Source: Morella rubra
Taxonomy: Eukaryota; Streptophyta; Magnoliopsida; Fagales; Myricaceae
Assembly: GCA_003952965.2 (NCBI GenBank)
Contig: CM025851.1
Span: 765,501-829,500, forward strand
Reading direction: 5' to 3'
DNA length: 64,000 nt
The notes under the pieces are model-generated. The model saw nothing but the letters and a program-made list of their open reading frames with translations. It ran no database searches and was not told the origin of the DNA. Below are positions 1-10,254 of the stretch, one piece after another (the first letter of the stretch is position 1; the number at the start of each line of letters is the position of its first letter). The translations under genes and the position numbers were made by a program.

Positions 1-556
1 GGGGAACAAGAGTGAAGATTGCAATAGGAGCAGCTAAAGGCCTTGCATTCTTGCATGGCGCTGAGCAGCCTGTCATATACCGGGACTTCAAAACTTCCAA
101 TGTCTTGCTAGACTCCGTACGTCCCACATCACCTTTTTCTTTAATCGCATAAGTAGAATTGCAAAGTCCCCTACCGATCCCTCCTCTCACACTGCTGATA
201 TTCTGTTTTTTTTTTTTTTGGGCCCTCCCTTTTCTCTTTCTCTATTTAACAGGATTTTACAGCGAAATTGTCAGATTTCGGGCTTGCAAAGATGGGGCCT
301 GAAGGATCGAACACACACGTCACAACACGAGTGATGGGTACCTACGGTTATGCTGCCCCGGAATACGTCTCAACAGGTGGTGTGTCGGTAGTGCATTCGG
401 AACATAACGTGTTGACATGTTATCAGTTAGCACGAGTGCAAGCAATGAGATGTCTCGTAAATCGATCTAACAATACGTTATAACTCTAATCAGCGCATTT
501 TTATTTCAGGGCACTTAACAACAAAAAGCGACGTTTACAGCTTTGGGGTGGTGCTT
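1..556 (+). pseudogene. Truncated receptor-like cytoplasmic kinase (RLCK-VII/PBS1-like), partial at both ends
   Basis: Three exons of a Ser/Thr kinase catalytic core can be read: 1-116, 253-376 and 510 to about 556. They carry the catalytic loop [15 protein letters not shown], the activation segment [16 protein letters not shown], the [10 protein letters not shown] motif and then HLTTKSDVYSFGVVL. The YRDFK loop and the GYAAPEY block are typical of plasma-membrane-associated RLCK subfamily VII kinases (PBS1, RIPK, PBL proteins) that act in immune signalling. The 5' part (P-loop, lysine) lies left of the window. Homology stops abruptly after SFGVVL at about 556, where a family member would continue into the LELLTG region. 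What follows is unrelated and leads into an esterase fragment. Both internal introns have normal GT-AG ends in phase, so the decay is a 3' truncation, not scattered mutation. I consider it a truncated copy; an assembly join is possible. Confidence 0.75.
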
Positions 557-873
557 TGCAGAATGGGGTGAATTCCCAATGGGAATGTGCAAGACTTCGC
601 ATGTTCAATATTATAATTGGGGAACAGTAATGATCATATCTATACAGGTGTTGCTGATATTCGAGCCTTGTTCATGGAGGCTGAATCAATTTCTTCCGTT
701 TTCTTCTGATCATAGCCTTCCCTAAGAACCTAATAGAGATGGTGGGAAGTGGTTCTAGTCTGCATGTTCATTTTGCTGCCAGTTACATTACTTAAGCTTT
801 TTTGGTTAGGCTTTCTGATATTTTCATAGTACAACTATTCTTTAACTACTAACAATATATGTCTTCGTTCTAG

Positions 874-3046
874 GATGCTGCTGTGCAGCCTTCTTTGGTT
901 ATAGTGTACTTCGGTGGTAATGATTCAATGGGGCCTCACTCATCTGGCCTAGGCCCCCATGTACCTCTTGCTGAATATATTGAGAACATGAGAAAGATTG
1001 CAACTTATCTCCAGGTGCTTTCTTCGCACACCAATTGATACAATGCTGCCATGTTTCGTTTGTGAATCAAATGGATCTGTAGACCATGATGGAACCAGAA
1101 ACTGTGACCTACTGAAGTGTTCAACCTTTTGTTCAATTTAATTATTGGCTTTTCAGTTTGGCAAACCCCTTACCAAATAGATGTTCATGGAATGAGTAAC
1201 CTCAAATTTGGACCCTCTCTCTCTGTGTCTCAGCAATATGATCTTCCTTTTTTCAAATTTCAAAAGAATTAGATTCCTGCTTTGTGGTTCTAAGGGCTGT
1301 ACGTATGTTCTACTTGAACATCCTCAAAATTTCACCATATCTGATGCATATCCTACTGCAAATTTAATAGCAGAGTCTTTCAGAGAAAACACGCATCATT
1401 TTTTTAAGTTGTCCACCTGTCAATGAGGCCAAGGTTCGTGAAAACACAAGGTGCTCTCATTGATATCTTGAGTGTGTTCTTTCCTGGTGTTTTAATGGTG
1501 ATGTCAATTCTAACACAGGTTTTCTTTCTTTAAGCAGTGAATATTTTAGTGAGCTAGTTAGAACCAATGCTCTGTGCCAAAGCTACTCAGAAGCTTGTAT
1601 AAAGCTGTGCCAAGAAATGGGCCTAAAGGTTGTGGATCTTTTTACTGCACTTCAGGAAAAAGAGGATTGGATGGATGCTTACTTCACGTAAGTTTGCTTG
1701 GCCATAATTCCCATATCTTATTTTTCACCAAACATCATCCAGTTTCACAAATTAAGTGTTTTTTTTTATCACCCCCCTGTCTTATTCCATTGGTCTCCTT
1801 ATTACTTTCAATGCAAATGAAACTTAAGTGGATTGAATACTGCAGAGAGTTTCCTATAATCATAGGAATACGATTTTCATTGTAATTACACCAAGAGGTA
1901 AGTAACTAAAGCAAGCCAAACTTCTGACTCCTTTTCCATTGACAGTGAAGACTGTCCTCCAGATCATTGGTCATACATTATTGGGATAAATACATTTTTC
2001 ACTCATCAACTACCGGGTCTTTGACACATTGCACCATAAACTACCAGTTTTGATACATTGTACCTCAACTATCAATTTAGACACATTGCACCCTAAACTA
2101 TTCACTTTGACATATTGCACCCTCTAACTACTAATATTAAACACTTTGCATCTTTCTTCTAACAATAATACCCTCAAGAACTTAATGAATTGACAACAAT
2201 ATTTTTAATATATGCAAAGTAGACCAAGGGCATTATCGTCATTTTAGTCTAAAATTTGACAGAAGTTTGTAGATGTAAGATTTCAAACATGATAGTTTAG
2301 GGTGCAAAGTGCAAAACTTACGGTAGTTTGTGAGTAAAAATTGTATTTTTCCCTACATTATTATGTGCCTCGATATTCTTTGAAATCTTACACATTAAGG
2401 TAGTCCTCCCCAGATAACAGTTATTTGTTTCATCAACCACCTTGAAGCCATTATCCCAAGCGATCTTCATGATCTTCATCCTCGGCGTCCTTCTTCGTTA
2501 TGGTTGTCAGAAGGTGTTTTTTGTTTTTCTTTTTTGTCAGAAGATGGTGTTTTCACACTCTCATATTACGAAGTGATACATTTGTAGTTGAAGTTTTTGA
2601 GAGAGATTCGCTTCCATTTAGAATTCAAACCAACTGCCTAGAAAAGGAAGAAAAAAAAAAAGCCTAGGAAAAGAACTCCAAGTGTTTACATTCTCATGAG
2701 TCATTGAGCTCTAGAAATGAGCCATTTTATTTACCTTGTCCTTAGTTGTGACCCTTGACTGCGTTTGACTGGAGAAGTTAGTGTCGAAGGGCTTGATTTG
2801 TTCGATTTTTTCTTTTCTTTTCTTTTCTGCAGAGATGGGATTCATTTGTCGGCTGAAGGGAGCAAGATAGTTGTTAAGGCGATACTAAAGGTGCTCAAGG
2901 AAGCAGACTGGGATCCATGTATACATTGGAAGTCTTTGGCGACTGAATTTGCAGAAGATTCCCCGTATGATCTTGTTGCTGCTGATGGAAAGACAACATT
3001 GAACCCCTCGGAGTGGACCTTCCACTGGGAAAATCAATGGGACTAA
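874..3046 (+). pseudogene. 5'-truncated GDSL esterase/lipase (CPRD49 / isoamyl acetate-hydrolysing esterase-like)
   Basis: Four in-phase exons are readable: 874-1014, 1374-1450, 1538-1687 and 2833-3046 (stop TAA 3044-3046). They encode the middle and C-terminal part of a small SGNH hydrolase of the At3g11210/CPRD49 type: VIVYFGGNDS (block III Asn), the segment TRIIFLSCPPVNEAKV, a helix ending DLFTALQEKEDWMDAYFT, and DGIHLSAEGS (block V with catalytic Asp and His). The first one or two exons, which should hold the GDS/GSSI nucleophile block, are not found between 557 and 873. The copy would therefore lack its catalytic serine. Intron 3 (1688-2832) contains a MULE-type MITE. Splice sites and reading frame of the surviving exons are intact, so the loss of the 5' end looks recent, or the join is an assembly artefact. 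Confidence 0.8.
1983..2353. mobile_element. MULE-type MITE with 9-bp target-site duplication, in the esterase intron
   Basis: A 371-bp element is bounded by the direct duplication TACATTATT at 1974-1982 and 2354-2362. A 9-bp duplication is the hallmark of Mutator-like elements. The two ends are imperfect inverted repeats: the left begins GGGATAAATACATTTTTCAC, and the reverse complement of the right begins GGGAAAAATACAATTTTTAC. Both are followed by a match to ACTACC. Inside, short motifs such as ACATTGCACC and CTAAACTA recur. No coding capacity is seen, so it must be non-autonomous. Confidence 0.85.
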
Positions 3047-4518
3047 TCTGTACAATAAAGTTGGCCACTTTTGATGGTTCCTGTCCAGCTTCCTTTACTC
3101 GTAGTATGGCATTATGTAATATTGTTATATTCCTCATTTTCTCCAATTTATTTGGGGAGAAAAAGAAATTGCTCGGTAAAATTTATTTGACTAAAAGCAC
3201 TTCATATGTGTTTTTAAGACAATTCCATAATTTCCTAATCTAAGGTGATGTTCGTGTTGATGTTTTTTTGTAGGATAAAATGTTTTGGTGATATCAAAAG
3301 GTTGTATTTGGTATTTGTGTAGAAGTTGTTGAGGTGTTAAAAATTAACAATGATTTTTAAGGTTGTTTTTTTTAATAGATTATTTTTATTGGGATAAGTG
3401 AAGAAGATAAAATGTAAAATAATATTGTTTATTTGTAATATTTATTATAATTTTGATTTTTTTTTAATTAAAAGTTGAATATTGAAAAGGTAATTAAAAA
3501 AAAAAAAAAGGAAGAAAACGACAAACAACTTCACGTTTTTGCCGCCTGACTTAACTTTTGTAAAAAAACAAAACTAACTTACGCAGGGGAGAAGTTGACA
3601 AACTGCAGGCCACACGCAAGGAGAGGGGGGGAAATGACCAAATCGCCCTTTACCAAAGGAAAACTTGCGTAAATTACTTGGGGGTATTTTGTCCATTCAT
3701 GTGTATGAGTATTTAATGAGCTGACGTGTGGGGGCCATGTGTTTTTTAAAAGTCCATTTTACCCTTTGATTTTGATGTATGTAACGCATGGCTGGAGGGT
3801 ATTTTAGTAATTGTGTATAAATATGGCCAGGGCAAAATTGGAAACTACAGTACAGTATCTTCAAATAAATCATGTTCGGTGGGATTGTATTTTTAGTTGA
3901 ATGCGAATTCTCATAATACTGTGAAAACGAACACGCTCTAAGTGAATCTTGATAGACACGGTTCTTGTCTGTTATTTGTCTCATTTGCTTAACTTTGTGG
4001 TTTCATTCATCACATAATTCATCCTTATCTCTATCTCTCAAATTCATCAAATGATTCCTATATTATCTCTTAATTTTATCACGCATTTCATTTATACATA
4101 GTATTAGAAAGTAATTGTAAAAATTAAAAAAAAAAATCCATTTTTAGGCATAATATCTTTTTTATTGAATAATCACTTTGAGCCATCTAACTAATGGACT
4201 CTAACTAATAATATAATTTCGAAAATGGGTTTAAACTACAATTTTTTACACATTAAGTCTAAAAATTACTAAATTTCATCAATTTGCGTATTTTATAAAG
4301 ATCAAATTATCAAATTTGATCCACGTGTGTTGTGAATGAACATATGGCACGATTTTGACTATCACATTTTATTTCAAGACTCAATTTAATTAATTGTTGA
4401 GATTGAAATGCTCAATGTGTCAAAATTAATAGTTTAAACATATATTTAAAATTACATTAATAATTAAAGGACTTACTTTTTTTAAAAAAATCAAATTAAA
4501 GGGACTACTTTTTAAAAC
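3047..4518. other. AT-rich intergenic DNA, no gene recognised
   Basis: I see no coding segment with family similarity. The part 3250-3520 is A/T-rich with long T runs. The part 3600-3990 is less AT-rich and holds a TATA-like string (TATAAATAT near 3817) preceded by an ACGTGTGG G-box-like string near 3723, but no credible gene follows. The part 4125-4515 is AT-rich and may be an old transposon relic, but I could not define its ends. Confidence 0.5.
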
Positions 4519-4526
4519 ATTCTAGT

Positions 4527-4690
4527 TATGGGTGAAAACCGACCAGTCTGTTCGGTTTTGGGCCCAAACCGTGAACCGAACCGACTGATTCGGTTTTCTC
4601 ATTCTCCCAACCGAACCGCCGGTTGGGAGAACCGGTCGGGCCGACCACGAACCTAGGCGGCCCGGTTCGGTCGGTTGGGCCCAATAATGG
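4527..4690. repeat. Left subterminal repeat cluster of the hAT element
   Basis: The left end carries many copies of ACCGAACCG/CGGTTCGG-like motifs in both orientations within about 160 bp, which can fold into nested hairpins. Subterminal motif clusters of this kind serve as transposase binding sites in characterised hAT elements such as Ac. That role is inferred here from position only. Confidence 0.7.
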
Positions 4691-5174
4691 GCCCAAATTT
4701 TACTCTCTTTTTTTAAATGTTAATATAATGGCCCAATTCGTTTTATTTTTTTTGAAGCTCAAATCTCTCTTTGTTCAGCCCATTCGGTGGCCAAAATTAC
4801 CCACTTTTTCAAATATTTCACACGATTTAACTTGTAACTATGCATGCTTCATGGTTCTAACTCCTAATAAATAACAATTAACAACATACTTAAAAAAAAC
4901 AAAATAAGAAAACCAAAATGGGGTATTTAACATCCAAAACAACTAACAAGTATCAACTATCGAAAAAAAAATAAAAATAAAAATAAGCTACAAGAACAAT
5001 TAACAACAAATAAATTAAAATTACAACAACCAAAAAAATTAAAATTAGAGCAATTTTCAAATTAGAACATTTAATCATCAACTGGGCGCTTCTCGGATGG
5101 GCCAAAGGATCTTCCACTGGGAAAAAACAAATAGCAAATCAAAGCAAGTTAAGTATACATAATATAAATTGTGA

Positions 5175-7339
5175 TTAAAATAAATTATATTTGACTATAT
5201 AAATTAAAATACCTGCTTCTTCTTCATATTTCTCTACATTTTCCATTAACTCATAATCAACAACTGACTCAGCAATAGAGTTTTTCCCTATCCAATTTTG
5301 TGCACATATGAGAGCCTCCACTGTTCGAAGAGCCAATGAACTCCGATAAGGGTCTAGAACACGTCCTCCGGTGCTAAAAGCTGACTCAGAAGATACTGTA
5401 GAAATTGGGATAGCCATAACATCCCGAGCCATGTGAGCAAGAATAGGATACTTAGATGCATTGGACTTCCACCACTGTAAAATATTGAATTCCTCAGTTC
5501 TTGCCTCACGACCATCAGTAAAATACTGTTCTACCTCTGATTTGCCATCACCCATAGATGTAGACTCTTTCAAGCCTTTCAAGGATGCGAGCCCAACTTC
5601 AATTGGCGAGTTTGATTACCCTCTCCAACCTTATGCGTAGGACGAGAAGCTTGAGATGTTGCTTCAACCTTACCAAACTTATCAGCGTACTCCGCACACA
5701 ACCGATCAAACACATTTTTTATAAAAGCGAACATTACCTCCCCTCATCCAGTTGGATATGTTTTGCTTGAACCAAAGCTCTAATAGTCAGCTTATACCTT
5801 GGATCAAGCACCACAAATAAACAACAACATATTCATTTTCGAAGAGACCCCCCAATACTTATTATATTTTCTCTTCATACTCGTTGCCATTGTTTTCAAA
5901 ATCTGATTACCAGTTTCACACAAGTCACAAATTTCTTTGGATAATACAAATCTCTTGAAAGTAGATATTTGCAATATCACATATGAAGATCCTGAAAACT
6001 GTATAGTAGCCTCATAAAACAACTCCAAAAATTTCACAAATATCCTAACTTTCTCCCAATCCAACAACTGAGGAGGTCCCAAAGCAGTGACTCATTGGCA
6101 CCATCAGTAAAGTACTTCCTGTATATAACATCCTCATCATGGAGCCGGGTCAAAGACCTTTTCATATTTCTCTGCTTTCTCCAACATCAGATAAGTAGAA
6201 TTCCATCTCGTGGCAATATCAAGACAACATAGACTTACATTCTATATTATCTTTTTCAGCACATCTCTTAAAACTATCCATCCTAGCTGGAGAAGATCTC
6301 ACATACCTCACTGCATTGCGCACCCTTATGATAGATTCATCATATTCTTTCAATCCCTCATTCACTACAAGGGTTCAAAAATGGGCACAACACCTCATAT
6401 ATAGAAATTGTCATCAAGGGCAATGTTGGGTTTCAAGCGCCTCTTTAAAAATTCAAGTGCAACATCATTTGAAGAGGCATTATCAACCGTGACAGTAAAA
6501 ATCTTACTAGCAATACCCCACTCAAGAAGACACGCCTCAATATTCATCCCAAGTGTATCTCCTTTATGATTAGCAACCAAACAAAAGTTGATAATTCTCT
6601 CTGTGTGCAATTTCAATCATCATCAATGAAGTGTGCAGTGAGACACATATAATTCAAGTTCTGATTAGAAGTCCAAGTGTCGGTAGTGAGACAAACTCTA
6701 CTAGAAAGTGACTTCAAAGATTTTTTCAACTTTGCTTTCTCTACATTGTAGATCTTGAAACAATCCCTAGCAACCGTTATACGAGATGGCATCTGAAATC
6801 TAGGTTCAAACTTCTTCAAAAGCCTCATAAACCAACAACCCTCAACAACTCTAAATGGGTGTTCATCACCAATAACAAACTCAGCAATTGCTTTGTCGAA
6901 GCTCCTCAACATTATACCTATGCATGATCATAGAACTAGAACTATTCCCCTCCCCTCAGGTTTCTTATCAAAGCTCAATGTAGGCTGATTTTTATCAGCC
7001 ACCCCAAACCGATAAGGATATTTTTTACACTGATTCTCCAAGTGACTTATCATCGATGAGGTTCCATTTCTCTTAGAATGACAATAATATTGTCTCCCAC
7101 AATAGTTACACGTAGGTTTAGGTGAATGAGCAGGCAAACCCTCAACCTTTTGTAAAATGTTCCCATACTAATGAAGAATATCTAGACTCTTTCCTTTTAG
7201 CAAAAGGTCGACTAGGGGCAGTATTAATACTAGGGTTATCATCATCAAGATCAATATGCACTCCATCCATCTCATCTTTAATATCAATCACATTATTGGA
7301 AGTCTCATTATCAGGGGTACTTGTTGGAGTCTCTTCCAT
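5175..7339 (-). pseudogene. Decayed hAT transposase (BED zinc finger, RNase H-like core, hATC domain)
   Basis: Read on the minus strand, the segments give a zinc-finger BED transposase in the ricesleeper/Ac style. An acidic N-terminus (7339-7142) is followed by a BED finger at 7137-6928 (CNYCGRQYYC, then SHLENQC). The catalytic core follows, with LTTDTWTSNQN near 6690 (first catalytic Asp) and TVDNASSND near 6480 (second Asp). A conserved TRWNSTYLML stretch lies near 6200. The C-terminal hATC dimerisation region is at 5582-5175 (YPILAHMARDVMAIP, VSSESAFSTGGRVLD). The pieces lie in different frames, with breaks near 7140, 6920, 6615, 6220 and 6083, so no full-length protein can be made. The order of domains is complete, so this is a once-autonomous copy inactivated by small indels and stops. 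Confidence 0.85.
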
Positions 7340-8399
7340 CTAGACCACATTAAAAATAAAAAAAAACACAAATTAACAAACAATCCAACAACAACAAATC
7401 AACATTAAATCATTAGACTGAACAGTTACGATTTACAATTTTTCCTTTAAAAAACAATATGGATATTTATTCTTTCTAAATATTACTTATTTCTTACTCA
7501 AATTTTCCTGTTAGCTCCCTTTATATTATTTTTTTTCGAAAACATATAGAATGTAGCATGAACTGACAGCATACAGTGACCTAGATAAGTAAAATCAGCA
7601 AAAATACAGTGAAAAAGCTAATTTGTAGCTCATTTTATCCGGTCCAATTTACAGAATTACAGTGACCTAGATAAGTAAAATCAGCAAAAAAATCCAACAA
7701 AACAAAATGCAAATATTTAACTTCCAATCAGCAAAAATATCCAACAAAACAAAACTAAAAATTCATCCAAATCCAACAACAAATCAGCCCTGACCTCCGA
7801 TCTCCACAGAACCAACATAATCCTAACTTCAATCTCTATCATAAACTGATTTAAAATAGTAAAATGGGAAATACAACCTGATTTAATTCTCGTCAATAGC
7901 AATACACGAAATTATTAGCAACTTTGTAAATCACCCTGTAAAATGCAAATATTCAAATCTATTAATATTCTTGAATAATAAACACTAAACTACAATCACA
8001 CTAAACTAAACTACAATTCATAAATCAGAGAAACAAAAAATCAATGGCAAATCTTAAATAAACTAAACAAGTCATAGCAAACAAAGGAAATCGTCGACTG
8101 AGAGAGATCTGGACCTGGAAGCTTGTGAGGTGGAGAGGTGGCGTGGCCTCGTGAGACGCGGAGAGAGAGAGACGCCAAGAGAGAGAGCTGAGACGCCGGA
8201 GGGGTGCGGGGCGGCGGAGGGGAGGGGGACGGCTAGGGCATCGACGACATTTTGGGGCTGGGGTTTTTTTCTTAGGGGGAGTCGGGGCTGGGGTTTTTTT
8301 TTAGTGTGGGGGAGGGGGGGACGACGTTTTCAGTGAACCAAAAAAGAAGGGGGGGGTAGGCAGACAACGTCGTTTTAAAAAAGAAGGGGGTAAAATCAC

Positions 8400-8589
8400 C
8401 AAAATACCCTCGGTTCGGGTCGGTCTACGGTTTTGGGTACCCAAAACCGTGGACCGAACCGAACCGATCGGTTCTTGGTTTTGGGAGACCGACAGCCGAA
8501 CCGGGCCGGACCTAAACCGTCCGGCCCAGTCGGTTTCGGGCCGGTTTTGATCAGCCCGGTCGGTCCCGGCCCAAAAACGTTCACCCTTA
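8400..8589. repeat. Right subterminal repeat cluster of the hAT element
   Basis: This mirrors the left end: many CCGAACCG, CGGTTCGGG and GGGCCGG strings within 190 bp, ending in the TIR whose reverse complement reads TAAGGGTGAA. The base composition is far more GC-rich than the flanking DNA. Confidence 0.7.
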
Positions 8590-8842
8590 ATTCTGGTAGT
8601 TTTTTTTTGCAAGAAAAGTAGCAAAATATTATATTTAAAGTGTGAAATTTTTTTAAAGTTTATTGAGATTTGTGAAATGTATATGTAAAAGTGTGAAATT
8701 TATTAAGATTTGTGAAATGTGTTTAATGTGGTGAAAATTTTGAACTACTAAAAAATTGGACGGACAAACGCTCCAAAAGCTCCAGACCGTCCTCGCTTTA
8801 AATTTTTAAAAAACTGTGCCCTACAATAACTTACGATTAAAA

Positions 8843-8851
8843 GGCGCCAAA
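8843..8851 (-). promoter_or_regulatory. E2F/DP-type site upstream of PSF3
   Basis: GGCGCCAAA on the plus strand is TTTGGCGCC on the minus strand and contains TTTGGCGC, which fits the E2F consensus TTTSSCGC. It lies about 100 bp before the inferred leader exon of a DNA replication gene. E2F control of replication genes at the G1/S transition is established in plants; its use here is inferred from sequence and position. Confidence 0.6.
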
Positions 8852-9289
8852 TAGTCGCAATTAAAACCACGCGCCTTACCCACTTTCATACTTCAGAGTT
8901 TCCCTCCCCTCCCAGTTCATCGCCTCACTCCCTCCTCTCTCTCTGTCTCTCAGCAAAGGCAAAAGAGGAACAAGATCTCAGGTAATCCTCTTATTTTTAT
9001 TCTTTGATCTCTTCCATAATTGCATTTTCTCAGTTCTTCATACGCTAAGTAACTGATGGACTTATTAATTTTATTCAATTATTACCTATTTATCCTCGAA
9101 TCAATTGTTATGTTTTTAAATAATGAGAATATGAGGCTTTCACTCATTTTTGCTCTTTTCGTTCGTTCGTTTCGGCCGCCTTCCCTCCCTTCTCTCATCG
9201 CTCATGGAATAGCCTCTCTCTCTCCGTGAAGATGACTTGAAAAACTATGGAAACGGCGTTGTAGATGGAGACTCGAGCATAACCGCGGG

Positions 9290-9405
9290 CAGAGGCGGAA
9301 CCAGGGGGGTTGGCCCCTGCAAATGGTTCAAAATTTATTTTTATTTTTATAAGTATTGTAGCTCATTTAGCCTTGGCCCGCCCAGCCCAAGCCCTGTCCA
9401 GCCAC

Positions 9406-9442
<37 letters not shown>

Positions 9443-10254
9443 CCCAGCCTCTCTTTCTCTCTCTCCGGCTCTCTCCCTCTCTCAGCCGCCGCCTGCCTGC
9501 CAGGCCAGGTACACTTCAGTCTTCAGCCTTCAGCCTTCAGCCTGTCTCTCTCAACTCTCAGAAATAATAATACTTAGATTGTGATTAGATTTGAATCAAT
9601 ACTAAGTTCTAATTCTAAATGCTATACTTAGATTGTGATTAGATTGTCAGAATAATTTTAGTTATTGCTTTGTTCTTAGATCATTTTTTTTATTGGTTGC
9701 GAATCATTCCAAGCCTAGTGCACACTCAAATGCCTTCCAAGTGCTCGATTCTATTCCTCAAAGGGCTGTGGCCGGCTTCGCTTTCTGGTTTTGCAAATTG
9801 CTTTTCGTATATTTTCTAACCAGGGGTATCATTTCTATTTTATACTGTCTACAAATGGAGTTTTTTTAAACAAATTGTGATCAGTCGACAATGTTGTTGA
9901 TTTGTTTTTCTGGCCTTGACATTTGACAATGTAGTTGATGGAGTGCCGCCTCTAATGTTGAACTATGATAACGTCCATTTGACGTTTCTAATTTTGCAAT
10001 ATCTGTTGAATGTACTGTAGGATAAGGGATTATTTTCCACCTTTTTTGTGCAAGTAAAAAACTTTTTGGGAAAAATTTTAAATTCCACTTTGCTATGCCT
10101 TTATTGTGAGAATCTTCCTTTAATTGCTGAAAGTATTATCCAGTGCTTGTAACATTGTATGAGACTTTTTTGTATTATGTAGGAATATTTTTTTTTTTTG
10201 TCATTTTGCCTTGGGAGTTTGCCTCCTTCAAATTCAATTCTAGTTCCGCCACTG
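9290..10254. mobile_element. Non-autonomous hAT element (965 bp) in the PSF3 leader intron
   Basis: The element has terminal inverted repeats CAGAGGCGGAACCAG on the left and, reverse-complemented, CAGTGGCGGAACTAG on the right. This is the widespread plant CAGNGGCGGA hAT end. The 8-bp target duplication is ACCGCGGG at 9282-9289 and ACCGTGGG at 10255-10262 (one mismatch). The interior holds a CT microsatellite and the tandem CTTCAGC repeats near 9520-9545. No transposase segment is present. Its ends differ from those of the 4.06-kb hAT upstream, so the two belong to different families and the upstream copy is unlikely to have mobilised this one. Confidence 0.85.
9408..9438. repeat. (CT)n microsatellite
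   Basis: About 15 uninterrupted CT units lie inside the non-autonomous hAT element, followed by further CT-rich sequence up to about 9483. Confidence 0.9.

Larger units (their letters stand above)
4527..8589 (-). mobile_element. hAT-superfamily DNA transposon, near complete, 4.06 kb
   Basis: The element is flanked by an 8-bp near-perfect target duplication, ATTCTAGT at 4519-4526 and ATTCTGGT at 8590-8597 (one mismatch). The terminal inverted repeat is short: TATGGGTGAA on the left and TAAGGGTGAA on the reverse-complemented right. Both 8-bp duplications and short TIRs are typical of hAT elements. The outer 150-200 bp on each side are unusually GC-rich and packed with both orientations of a CGAACCG/CGGTTCG motif. 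The transposase lies on the minus strand (5175-7339) and is frameshifted. The stretch 7340-8390 is the presumed promoter and leader of the transposase. It contains a duplicated block (ACAGTGACCTAGATAAG near 7573 and 7660) and a purine-rich GAGAGAG part near 8160. The single TSD mismatch and several frameshifts suggest an old insertion. Confidence 0.88.

Noticed and set aside
3600-3990. Promoter-like stretch with TATAAATAT and G-box
   Set aside because: No coding exon follows; it may be a relic of a transposon end or a lost gene, which cannot be told from sequence alone.
4623-4874. Open frame over the left hAT subterminal repeats
   Set aside because: It is produced by the GC-rich repeats and has no homology; the region is a transposon end.
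8130-8624. Frames of 60-107 codons on both strands at the right hAT end
   Set aside because: They overlap each other on opposite strands and reflect GC-rich repeats free of stop codons, not genes.
9237-9584. Ser/Leu-rich frame over the CT microsatellite
   Set aside because: A (CT)n tract translates to Ser-Leu repeats in any organism; it lies within a non-autonomous hAT element.
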